This document shows positions 26,601 through 38,681 of a DNA stretch of 64,000 bases, one piece after another (positions within the stretch are counted from its first letter, which is position 1; every line of letters starts with the position of its first letter). Origin of the DNA: Oxyura jamaicensis (Eukaryota; Chordata; Aves; Anseriformes; Anatidae); NCBI RefSeq assembly GCF_011077185.1, contig NC_048896.1, positions 92,648,448 to 92,712,447 on the forward strand. The letters run 5' to 3'. The notes beneath the pieces were generated by a model. It did no database searches. It saw only the letters and a program-made list of their open reading frames with translations, and was not told where the DNA came from. Position numbers and translations under genes: made by a program.

Positions 26601-29600
26601 TGATAACTGATGAGACTACTCTATTTCTCCTGATCTTCAGCAAACTGAAAAATCACCTCCGCTTCCACCATCTCCAGAGAATGACTTCTCCACATCTGAG
26701 TGGAAGTGTCCTGTTGGTCTGCTTCCTCACAGAGCTGGGAAAATCAACTTTTAAATTGGAGCACGAAATTACCATCTTCACACGCCGAGCACTGCATGTG
26801 TGCTACACTGTATTTTCTCAAAGGCTGCTTTTCTAAGCTACTCGGAATACAATGGAGACGGATTCATGCTTGCTCTTCCCCTACTTGTTTAAAAAGGGTT
26901 TATGATCATATCCCATTCCAGCACCCTTTAGTGCAAAATCTGACTTCTACAAGATCTGTGTTTCCCCATCTCAAAAGCAGCCTCAGTGAAGGCAAGACAT
27001 GGTAGATCAGCAGCAAGATGAACTTGACATTTATGATCATTAAAACTTCTAATAGCCGGAACCAATTACCTGTCCTCAGCCCCCAGGTTAACAGTCTTTT
27101 AAAAGCTGCCAGTATTAAAATAAAGAAATAAAACTAAATTTTAAAAGAATATTTAAAAATTGTTTTTCTATACTTCACGTTATATGGATCTTTAGCTAAA
27201 GGAAAAAACTATTTTCAAATAACATCTCTGTTTAATATTGATCACAAGAGCTTATAATATCCAGTGAGATTACTCTTTTTTTCCTCTCTCCCCCACACCT
27301 TCTCTTTACCACTGTATTATTATGGAAAAGGCTGGTTCTGCTCCTCCTGTAGGTGCCACTGCTTGACTTCTGGATGCAAATTATTCAATACTGTTTAAAG
27401 CAGATAGATCTCCAAAAAAAGGGCCACGTGAGCTGCAGGTTTCCAGGTAATAAAAATCCAATCTGAAAAGGCTCTGGTTTTCTTTGCCTCTGAATTCAGA
27501 CTCAGAGACAGATGCTGCACAAGTCCAAATGATGAAAGAGACTGGCTATGCTGTGGGAAAATCTAAATGTTTGCACCAAAACCATTTCAAACCATGTTAT
27601 CTTTAATAATAATACAATAACAAGTTCCATTAAAAACTGGGAGGTGACAAAGCAGGAAGCAGAAATATGGGATCCCTTCACCATTCCAGAGCTTTTATGA
27701 AACTGCACCAACATAACTCAGAGAGCTGGACTGCGACAGCAAAGCTGTTGTGAAGCCAACAATAACAGAAAAAGTGATTTGGTATCAAACCCCACCTCAG
27801 CGAACCTCAGGTGGCTGCTACCAGCAAAAGGAGAACCATTGTCCCTGGTAAGACGTCCTGCATCCCCCCGGTGAAGAGCACTGATTCGGGCAGAAGGGCT
27901 ACAAAACCCAGGGGCCAGCAGAAGCAAACCCCGCTGTGGAGAGAGCAGGGACAGGCAGCTGTTGGTAAGAATCTCTTTACAGACTCCCAGCCCCTGCTGG
28001 TGGATCTACAAGAAATTAGGTCATTCTTGGCTCCAGGTAGGAGAGATCTTCATTGAAATAAAATCCTCTGCTTGCTGTCATAGCTAACAACATTCTTTAG
28101 ATCCTCTTTTCACCACTGAGCGTGCATTCCCCATGGCAGAATTCGGGATTTGGGAACAAGCTGCTGGGTAAGCGGAGTGGATCCACACCCCAGTTCCTTG
28201 GGGGTCCGAACTGACTGTCTAGGGCAAGACTGGCATCAAAAGCACAATCAAAAGACAGCGAGAATGGTGCAGTTCATCTCACAACCCATCCCTTCATTGC
28301 AATGGGGAAAAACAGAGAAGTGAACAAAAGAACATGCCAAAACCAGTGGACCAGGCAAAATCTCAGTTCTACTTTTAATGAAGCCAGGTCTGGTAAAAAC
28401 GATAGGGGAAAGGCCGTAACAGTTGTTCTTGAAGCCATGAAGGAACAAAGTTTGCCTTGAAGAACAAAAGGTGAGGCTGCATCTGAACATTTTATCAAGG
28501 GAAACACTATAAGGAGCTCCTAAGCGTCTAAAACAAAGTTGCAAGTGTATTTAGCACTCACTGCACAGAGAAAACAAATTAGTTCAGAGAAGATGGGAAA
28601 GAAAAATTACATCAATCCAGAGCCAGTATTTCTCCCCTGCATAAATAATCCAAGCCTGAACAGTTTTTCTCATATAAATAACTACATTTATAAGAAGCCT
28701 CAAGTAAGAAGGCTCTTATATCATTATTCACTTAAAAACCACTCCAAAAATTCAGACAAATCACTGCTTTCTAACTAAAAGAAAATAAAAGGCACAGCTT
28801 GTGGTAATAAACAGCTCATTGTCATCATTCCAGAGAAAGTCATTTTTTCTCTTCACTTAAAAATAAATGTAGTGTGGACTTGTTTCCTTATATTAAACAA
28901 AACACACCACATGAAAACAAAGGAAGTACCACTGCAAGGTATCAAGGGTCCGGTTGTGATAGGGATAATCCCAAAGCAGAGGAGATATTTTAGAACTGGT
29001 GCCCACCTGGTTTAAATTTCAGGGGCTGATCTGAGATGGCATGAACAAAACTCACATTCTCAGCATCGCCATGAGGTCACCACGCTGTTTGGTAGATGGA
29101 AAAAAACAAGGATTGTGATGCCTGTGCAATTTAACCACTGGTGCTTACTTCACAGGACAAACACGTCCCCGTGTTCTGACACTACGAGTGACAAGGAAAC
29201 TCTCTTAAGACAACTTGTGGATACTAAAGGTGGAGTTAACATTTGTGTTTTAGTTTCAAGGGGTGTCCCGGGGTAACACAAGCTCCAAGCTGTGCCGGTT
29301 GTTCAGTTCCCTCTCTCAGGGGAGGGCTTCCCACGCTGGATAAGCTCCTGCCCTGGACAGACAAAAACAACAACAGAACACAAAAGCCTCTTAACTGGCC
29401 AACGATGGAGGGCAATGTAGCTTCAGCACATCAAGCTGGCTTTATTATCCACAAATTAATCTAGAAATATGCTTTCTATAAAAATAACCGCACAAAGAAT
29501 GCTAATTATTTACAAAATTGAAGATAACGCGGCCCGTTCCCCAACGGTTCGTAAAGCCGAGGAGTAGTGAAGCGTGGAGGAGAGGCCAACCTGATTTTTA

Positions 29601-32600
29601 TTCATGTATTTCTGTCCTTATCTACACGGCAAACAGAATTATTTTCCTATTTAGCCCTGTCAGGTTTTTCAGGTTTTAAAATAGCTGTTAATGAAATCAC
29701 AAGCCTTCACCACAAAAAAAAAAAAAAAAGGCAGTGACAAAAATAGCAAAGTGACAACAAATATTGGATTGGAGCAACACTGAGAAAGTCTGTAGGAGAA
29801 AAAAGCATCTCCTTACATTCAGCAGTCTTGAAATGAAATGCAAGGAATAATAGATCCCACTTTACTAAGGCCTCAACACGATGAGAATTTGCTAACACCG
29901 CTCCTGAAAACTGTCTTCCTTTGGCTTAAGAACATAATGTAGCATTAAACTGCTCAGCAATAGAACTGTTTAGTACTGTAACAAGTATTATATCTGGAAG
30001 TCACCTGAAGTGTTCATAATTTATTATAAAAAGAAATAAGGTTGTCTATTTTTCACTTTTCCACTGTATTCTGCAAAACTAAATTTTAACATATTCTAAC
30101 ATTTTAAACGTAGAAAATCCCTGCTACTACCGACACAGCTTTCATTAAGCCATTTAGAATTATACAGACACAGAGATTTTGGACTGAAGCCTGGGCTAAC
30201 ATCTAGCATTAATAATCAACAAATACTTTATTTAACAGAAATAAAATGTGCACTGCCACCACCACCACTTTCAATAACGGTGATTAAAGACGTGCAAGGA
30301 CTGAACACAGTGGTGGCAGTACTGCAACACAAGACATTTACATTCCAAACCTTCTCTAAATTCATCTGTTTTATTTAGTGAAGTCCAAAAGTGAAAATGC
30401 AACAGCTGGTCTTCAGACACCTAAAGCTTCTTGGAGAAACAAATAACGAAACCTTTCTGAAACACTGACAATGATCATCACCCTTGACATATCTTCCATT
30501 TTACCTTGTAATAATACTTTCAGAAGAACCCGTTGCATTTAGAAACATCAGCCCACAATGAATTTAGATACTTCATACAGGATATTCTGTGTACCAGACA
30601 TATATACATATAATACACATCATTTTAAGACTACATACCTATTCTCACCAAATTTCACAATTCTTTTAGTGTACCTTGCCACCCTAGGACTAACCAAGAA
30701 TCCTCGTTCCTCCCATGGCATTCGTCCACCCACGTTAGCACCATCTGAGAGAAACCTAATGAAACATGCTAATATATTGAAGTAATACTTTTTGGCCACT
30801 CTGAGATGAGCTCAGGATGTTGGACAACAAGCAAGAAGCCAGGACAGATGCGGTACAGGGCCTGCACAAGACTCAGGACCTATCTGAAGAGCAAGGTTGA
30901 TAACATAAGGTATCTACAGCGGTGTGCTGCGAGCTCATGTTAGCTAACCAAGTCCATCTGTAATGTTTTGCTCAACTGGCCGAACATGACAGAAACAGTT
31001 TCTCACTTCAGAGGAAGAGCTATCTTTAGATCAAAACAGGAACACAGAATAGCTCATTAAAACAAAAGTTTGAGCAGAATGTATTACCTATTTGCAGCAG
31101 CTGAGAAATCGGAAGCAAAGAAGCCCTCATGTACTGGACACTTAGCTTTTTTTTTTTTTGTAATGTTGAAATTAAAAAAAAATCTCGCTAGAGCACGTAG
31201 CAGGTACAATCAGTACTCACAACAGCTCTGTGAGGTAGCACAAGTAAGCTTTCTAATTTTCCAGAGATCTAAGCAACTTGTTGTATCATTGTAATGCCAC
31301 ACAGGACTGGCACTCGAACTACACTTAACTCAGAAAATACAGATGCAGTCCACAGCCAAAGGCAAAGCCAGCATCAGAAGTGTTGGGTTTCATTAACTAA
31401 AACCAGGGCAGCTTGCAACATTAATGAAAATTCTGTCATTACTATTAAAGGACCAAGGATTTCATCTTGCATGATCTGTATACTCAAAGGGGTCCTTTTG
31501 CTAAGATAACCTGCCTACAACTCTGGAAGAGGCCCTCAGCAAAAACAAACCTTTCTGCTTTTTCAGTGAAAAGTCTCTCTCATGTTTTGCACATTTCACC
31601 AAATCGTAGAAACGTATTTCAGAAACATAGCTGGGGCACTTCATTGACTACAGAAGGTGTATTACATGAATGTGCCATAGCGCTCAGATACAATATGGGT
31701 GTTTATTTTTTCTAATGCGCAGAAGAAGTTCATCTACTCAAGACTTTTTTTCTACTTACATATGTTCTCCTTATTTTTTATTTCAGTCCTTTCTAAAGTA
31801 CATTTTATTATGAGTGATTTCAAATTTCTTTCCTTGCTTAAATGGTCATGGTTTTGTTCCAAATAAAATAAAAACTTTTTAACAAAGAACACTAAAAAAG
31901 AGAAAAATCCAAGCCAGTGTAGCCAAGAGCTGAGCAGGCAACATCCCAAGACCTTGGACACCCAGGTTCAAATGGCCCAAGTCAGACCACTAAGTTCAAG
32001 CACACCAGAAGAAGTGATTAAACTACCAATATCTTACATCTTCGGGGAGCGTAGCTAATCCTAATCCTTACGGAGCATTCTCACTCACATTCTGTTCCAA
32101 TAAATACTTACCCATTGTGGATTAGGTCCCAAACGTTGATCAGGAAAGGCTCCAGCTATCACAAGTGCTGCAACATCCTTATGATATGACAGATCTTTCT
32201 ACTGGACATTGTAGCCCACAAAAGCAACAGAATGGACCCACATCTCCAACACTTTTCCGGTGCAGAGAGCACAAAAATAAGAGATCCTGATTTTTACATC
32301 GTTACGGAAAATTGATTAAAAGAAGAAAGTTACCTCTAGCGTTTCTCCCCTTCCTCCTGACTGATCTTTTTATGGAAAAAAAAAAAAATCAGCCAAGAAG
32401 CTGCTCTTGGGCTATGCAATGTTTTTTTTTGTTTGTTTCTTTTGGCTGGCTGTCAACCACCCAGCAAAAATAAACTCATTAAGCTGACAGGAGACCCGAA
32501 CACACTCATGTTGTCAGTGCATCTCAGCATCATTTTCACAAACCCAAAAGCCATCAAACACTTAAAGTTAACCTGACTCCACCCTTAAGATGCAACCAAG

Positions 32601-34610
32601 TTAGGAAGGGTCTGTGAACCCGAAGACAGTCTCTCGCAGCATCTGAGAAAAGGGAACAAGTTTGGTGCCTGTCAAGCCAGAGCCGTCCTAAAACTAGCAG
32701 GAACCAAGGAGAACATGGAGTGCGGAGCCTCAAAAAAGAAACTACGTTCATGCCATCATTACAGCTTTCAACCTCATTCTGTTTGCAAGCCTGCTATTTT
32801 TGCATCCAAACCACAACAGTTTTCGTGTGTTAAATCTGTCCACACATCTATGACTTTCTTCTGCTGCCACCAAATTTGTAGCTTGCTGAATGCGTACCCG
32901 GCTTAAAGCGCACATGAAGGCGAGCAATCAGTGGTTTCCACTTCACAGCAAAAAAAGAGGTCTACGCAGCTACTACAGTCACTCAGCTTTCCCTGCTACT
33001 TCAGGACATTAATTCTGGAGGCTTTTTAGCTATGTTTGTGTTAAATGTATGCTTCTATATTACTCTGTCACGTTCGTTAGGTTATGCTGCAGCATTTGAG
33101 ATCTCTTGGGACCACACAATACCTCCAGCTGGCAATCCAAGAAGATTCTGCAAGAAGAGAGCAGATAGTTTCTCTAGTCACAGTAAGGAAATTTACATGA
33201 TAATATAATAATAACAAATAAGAAAATGCTATTTCTTGCCCTGCCCACTGAAGGTGAATATGGAACATACATACCCACTACATTTTCCAGTTCTTAGCTA
33301 AATTCGTAACCAAAACTATTGTTGCTACTAAATACCAATTTAGAACAAGGCAAGCCAAAAAGTATTTGTGAAAATGTAGAAGATGCTTTGGAAGCACACT
33401 TACATTATTTAGAAGATGAGGAAAGCAGGCAGGGGAATGACAGTATTTACATATAGTTTGGTGCTGTTCTCACACTAACAAAGCCCATGTAGAAGAGATT
33501 CCTGCTCAGGACTTTGGCCCTTCAGCACCCAGGAAGCATCGTGTGCAGTTGCCTTACACCACCACTGACCCAAGATTCCCAGGACTCAGACCTGAATTCA
33601 ATGGCTTGAATCAATTTGTTCCTCTCTACCCCTCCACAGCCTCATCCTTCTTCATTCATGGACTTCCTGACAATTTATTTTTCTTAGAAGTATTTCTGCC
33701 TAGCATCTAAGCACTGGAAATGTAGATTACCCAGATAATAGATACGTTTAAAATTAGACTAAGCAGCTGTAATTCTGCATTTGCATTTCTGACTTGATTA
33801 TAGTAAGCACTCAAGACTATTTGTATAAGAACCAGAAATGAGTTCATATGCTGTAATAAAAATACATGAATCTCTCTCAGCTTGACCCCAATCAAAAAAA
33901 AAATAAAATGAAAAACCCAACACACACACACCAACTTGGGTAAAAAACAGCATTTGTTTCTTTCTAACTGATAATAAATCCTAGCCGCTTCTTCGCAACT
34001 CTAGCTCCATTTAAAAAAAATCACCTGTGGATTTCAACTGCAAGAATTAACTTCACCAGTTTTCCTACATCTTTCAAATGGAGGAAGTGTCTTCCTACTT
34101 GCAGATTTAAACCGCTAAATTATTTCACACAGGACTGCTAATGCCAAGGAGCAATAGTAGAAGCTTAGTCAAAAAAAAAAAAAAAAGAAAAAGAAATGGC
34201 ATTTCTAAAGCCAAATTTGTCTATGTTCAAGCACCGCTGGCCCTAAAATATGGAGTTATGTTTTGATTATTATCTGTAAACAAACAGAAGAGAGATTCTT
34301 AAAATATGCAGCCTTCCTACTTCTGATATTTCTCACCTGAAACTGTAGCTGTTTTTTTACCTTTCCTTCAAAGTCTTAACAATCTGTTGTTATCTAAAGA
34401 GGCAACTCTAAAACCATTAGGCAACCATTTACGAAGAGCTTTGATAAATTCTCTACCAAAATCAAGTATAACTGAGCATTTCTTCTACATAAATGTTCTA
34501 ATACAATAAAAACATTATTAATTGATCCTTTTCTATTTTGTTAAAAATACATATAGTGGCATATGTTAAATCAACTGCAGCTTTGGCTTCCAGGACTTCA
34601 AGCATGAGGT
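23646..34610. other. Long AT-rich stretch without a supported gene
   Basis: About 11 kb contain no exon or RNA gene I can support. Many T and A runs occur (for example a long T run at about 25,616-25,632 and A16 at 29,714-29,729). GC-richer sequence near 27,800-28,040 keeps an 81-codon plus frame with a donor-like TTG|GTAAGA inside it, but the frame begins at a GTG codon and has no family resemblance. Confidence 0.55.
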
Positions 34611-34632
34611 TTAGTCCTCTTGAGAGGACTAA
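34611..34632. repeat. Perfect 9-bp hairpin
   Basis: TTAGTCCTC (34,611-34,619) pairs perfectly with GAGGACTAA (34,624-34,632) across a TTGA loop. It lies in unique AT-rich DNA with no neighbouring gene, so its significance is unknown. Confidence 0.6.
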
Positions 34633-35293
34633 TCTCTTTCAGATCTTTTATTTTAGTCTAACAAAATAATCAGCTGCTGTATTACACAACATAGGCCATA
34701 AACAAATTTCACCCACATGCATTAGCCCCGTCTTGCTTACAGATGGGATATTGCATCCAGAGGGGGATATATGATGGTACAGATAGAAACACAGAAAGGA
34801 TTGACCATGGGCAACTTACCACAGCTGATCATGTTTTGTATCAGAAAGAGAGACCATTCAGTTACCTCTCAAGGAAGCCAATACTTAATGACACAGAACA
34901 TCAATTCTGATCTCTATTTATTCAAATTCACACTTTTTTTAAATATTATCATTTACAAAACTTTCTAAATTGACTCAAAAGCTAGAGAACAACACTAAAG
35001 AGGACATCTTACTTTATCAAGCAGTAAACAAGAAAATGTTTCTCAAACCAGTGAAGCAGAAAACAATCAAAAAAACTCATCAGATAAGTAGCCTGCCCCA
35101 GATTACTGAAACAAGTTAAATCTGCAAATAATTGTTATGCCTCTTTTCAAGAGGTTTTGTTCCTGTTTTTCAATATGGTTTCTTTGGAACAAGCACAGTT
35201 ATTGCTACTATTATCATGATACTCTAAGAGAAATAAAACCACTACCTACTAGAATTTTAGAACAAGACCAGTAGTATTTTTATTCCATAAGTC

Positions 35294-35326
35294 GAACTTG
35301 AAAGTTGAACTTGAAAGTTCAACTTT
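35294..35326. repeat. 13-bp tandem duplication forming a near-perfect palindrome
   Basis: The unit GAACTTGAAAGTT occurs twice in tandem (35,294-35,306 and 35,307-35,319). Part of it forms a perfect 12-bp inverted repeat (AAAGTTGAACTT at 35,301-35,312 with its complement at 35,315-35,326) separated by only two bases. No gene is nearby. Confidence 0.75.
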
Positions 35327-35973
35327 TAGGAAGAGATTTTTGGAGTTTCTTTTGAAGTTTGAAAAGATTTACAGTACTGCTAAAAACAGTTTCATCAGCT
35401 ATGCACACGGTGGACAAAGTTTCTCCGTTTAAAACATAAGGAATAAAGTATTTCCCACTGATCGATTTCTTTTGAGTAAAACTTAGGGAATGGAGAGCCT
35501 CAGCTGCCTCTGCTGTGCTGAAAGTGGTTTTAAGGAAAAAATCTATTTCCATACACACTGAGGAGGTTTTGTAAATACAGGGGAGGTTTTGTAAATAATA
35601 GCGTTAAAAATTAAAGTTGTTTAGTTGTAAAAAATGACAAACTGGTTAATCCATTTACAAGAAGCCTTAAGCAACTTAAAAGCTTAAGTCCCATTTGCAG
35701 AAGTCACCTGGGCAACTGGGAGCCTAGCTCCACATAAACCACTTCTGTTTTCTGCTTATTAAAGTGGACAGAGAATCTACTCTCCACTTAACATTCAAAT
35801 TGTCTTCTAACATCCTGGTGTCCTTTAGGCATTACAGAACATAGTCTTGTTTTGAAAATACATAGCTTCAAAGAAAAGGACAAGGACATCACAGAGCAAA
35901 ACGTTAAGTAGTAATTACCACACCAGTGATAACAACAGATTGGATTATTTAAAAAATAGCTTTAAAATATACT

Positions 35974-36030
35974 TTGTAACCACAAAATACAATATTTATT
36001 TTTTTTTTAATATATTTTGTAACCACAAAA
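35974..36030. repeat. Short direct repeat around an A/T-rich spacer
   Basis: The 14-mer TTGTAACCACAAAA occurs at 35,974-35,987 and again at 36,017-36,030, separated by T- and A-rich sequence. It looks like a small local duplication. Confidence 0.6.
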
Positions 36031-36610
36031 AAAATACTATTTTTCTTACCTCCTAAATGAAAACTCTGAGCTGTTCTTCCTGTGTTACAGGATTCAGCTT
36101 CCCTTAACCAAATAATTCTAAGTACTCAAGTCTGTAAACTTGGGCAGTGTTGAAAATGGTCCTCCACTGTTCTCAGTACTAGAATACTAACGCAATGGGT
36201 GATGCAACTGAAGAGTGTAGCTAGCCAAAAAATATTCCAAAGGAGAAAATGCCGTCAGAAAATGCTGATTTAGCATTAAATACTTCAAAGAAAGGTATGC
36301 TTTTCCCCGTCTGGGGAAAAATAAAAATAATAAAAAAAAATGCTGGAAATTCTAAACTTCACCTGCTTGTTCCAACCCAAAGGAAAACACCATTCCAAAG
36401 CATAGTAATCTTCCATAACATAAAAAACCTTTCTGTACTGGTGGGTGATGGTCTCAAAAATTTCATTTCCAAGAGCAGGAAATCTGTTATTTAGATATGA
36501 CTTCAACCTACTCTACCATTTAAAAACTTTCAAGAATGCCTTCTGGTATACAACCATCATTTGGAAGCAGATACTTTAGGACTCTCTTTTTGGCTCATGC
36601 ATGATGTTGA

Positions 36611-36671
36611 GGAAACCATTCATAAGCAATTTATAGGAAACCATTTATAAGCATTTTACATTTATAAGCAA
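36611..36671. repeat. 25-bp tandem repeat, about 2.4 copies
   Basis: The unit starting GGAAACCATTCATAAGCA is followed by a second copy at 36,636 with a few changes and by a partial third copy (TTTATAAGCAA) at 36,661. This is a minisatellite-like local duplication. Confidence 0.8.
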
Positions 36672-36972
36672 CGTATTGCTTTTATCCAGAAAGTGGAGTG
36701 TAGAGTGCTGAGCCTGTCCAACTGAAGATTTAATACAATAAAGTACCGTTAGCACTCTGAGATGTATTCAGAAAATATTCAATGGATAAGCTTTTTGGTA
36801 ACAGCAATCGATACAGATCAGTAAAGCATACCCATATAATAACACAAAAAGAAATCCAGGATTGCTGCTTCAAACTCCAGGAAATCAAGAACAATCACAA
36901 GCAACTCCGCATAATTCTGAAAATATTCTGGATTCTCTAAAATTCTGAATTCCTGTAAGACAATAAGAAGCT

Positions 36973-37228
36973 GGACAGGACAAGGGGGAATGGGCTAAAG
37001 TTGTGCCAGGGGAGGTTTAGGTTGGATATTAGAAAGAACTTATTTACTGAAAGGGTTGTTAGGCATTGGAATAGGCTGCCCAGGGAAATGGTTGAGGTCT
37101 TTAAAAGATGTTCAGATGTAGAACTTAGGGATATGGTTTAGTGGAGGACTTGTTAGTGCTACATCAAAGGTTGGACTCTGTGATCTTGGAGGTCTCTTCC
37201 AACCTAGATGATTCTGTTATTCTGTGAA
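36973..37228 (+). mobile_element. CR1 LINE 3'-end fragment
   Basis: It starts within the late ORF2 region (gacaaggggga..., then 'gccaggggaggtttaggttg') and runs to the 3' tail 'ggtctcttccaacctagatg', 'attctgttattctgtg'. It is closely related to the 22.1-kb copy, sharing the 'agggatatggtttagtgg' block. It lacks about 15 bases in the segment corresponding to 'agtcaccgtccct' of that copy and carries more substitutions, so it is older or belongs to a sister subfamily. No usable frame remains. Confidence 0.95.
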
Positions 37229-38627
37229 GATTAACTTAGTTATTAACCACTTCTTTTAATATGCCAAAACCTGGCTTCTGCTCTTTGCTACATCTTCAAC
37301 TAATTTGTTACTGCAGCATTAACCACTTTAGTCTCTTTCACATGAAAATAGTAATACAATTATTTTCCAACAATGTTCAAGACCTTCTAGACTGAGCAGC
37401 AGTTTGACAACACTCAAGTTCCTAGCACAGTTGATACAGCTGGTGGCTCTTACCCATCAGTAAGGGAACCCCACAGAGACTGGAGTCTCGACAACTCAGC
37501 TTCCTGCAGAAGCCTGACACTTTGGAAGCCCTCCCTGGGGGAAGTCCTTGCTGGCTGATAAACACTACAGGGTATGGAATTCCTGAAGAAAGCTCACCAT
37601 GACAAATGCTGTGTTGATACAAAATAAACGAACAGGTTTATGTTAGTCAAGCAGCTGCCCTTAGCCAGCCTCTAAAATACAGTATTTTTGTGATTTCTGT
37701 TGTCCCCTCCAATCTGTTCTTATTATACCTTCCTTTTGCATCTTACCCCAAATTAGGTTTTCTGGGGGGACAATTAGTACAACCCTGAACCCCAACTGAG
37801 TTATGGCCAAGTATGCTAGTGTAATTACTATCAGGTTTGCACTGCTTTTCTTCACTCCTCCATACATGCCCTGCACATTTTCAACTACATATTTATTGTA
37901 CTTTATTATATCTGATACCAAAGTATGCCCTACCCTTTGTACTGGCTATGAAAAAATGGAGAGAGGAAATAAATAGCTTAGCTTCCATTAGCCAAGCCCT
38001 GAAACGTGCTGTATTAAAATCAAAAGCCTACTTTGCCCTGAAATACAATAACTTGTATACCTGTGTCATTATACAGAGGAAAAAAAAATCCCATACTCAC
38101 ATGTTCAAACAGCATAACAGCATGTAATACCTAGAAGGCATTGTCATAACTGCTCTAATTTGGCAACAAAACACATTTCATTAAATGCTGTTATTAGAAG
38201 AAGAGTTTTAAGAGATCACAGATAGTTCTTGAATCAGTAAAGGTAAAAATTGATGGCTGAGGCTGAAAACACTTCCTGACAGAAGGGAAAAATAGCAGGG
38301 GGCTTTGTAAGAACAAAAGGCATCTCAGCCCTGACAAAGGTGTGCTACTGAACAGGGAAGCCAATCTGCACTAACAGTGCAGGAAGGTCAGATGCATTCA
38401 GTAAGCAGCTCTGCATTTGGAAAGAAATGCGATGACTTCCTCGTGTCTCGTGGGAATGATGATTTACTTCTTCAGCACATTACATGAACTACGCTAAAAC
38501 AACATTACTCTGCAACGGTTTTGGTCAGCAAGACCAAAAAGGGTCACCATGGAGAAAGGTTCCCTCAGAAGTGTCTGTGGAGATGTCTACCCCACCGATA
38601 CGGATTTTTAATAGGTCTGAAAATACC
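37229..38627. other. AT-rich sequence without a supported gene
   Basis: I see no exon. Minus (86 codons, 37,661-37,921) and plus (96 codons, 37,837-38,127) frames overlap and have no recognisable content. Confidence 0.55.
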
Positions 38628-38681
38628 GGGGAAATTCCAGAAGCGTGAAAGAATGCTAATGTTACAACCATACTCTATAAA
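38628..38681 (+). mobile_element. Degraded non-LTR reverse transcriptase fragment
   Basis: Reading from GGG at 38,628 gives GEIPEA*KNANVTTILYK. This matches the motif at the start of the reverse transcriptase domain of CR1/L2-type LINEs, commonly of the form GEVPEDWKKANVTPIFKKG. The single in-frame stop (TGA, 38,646-38,648) falls exactly where the family has tryptophan (TGG), a one-base change. An A-rich run follows where the family's KKG lies. Resemblance before and after is too weak to set borders, so the true remnant could cover several hundred bases (perhaps to 38,900). It is old and non-functional. Confidence 0.5.
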
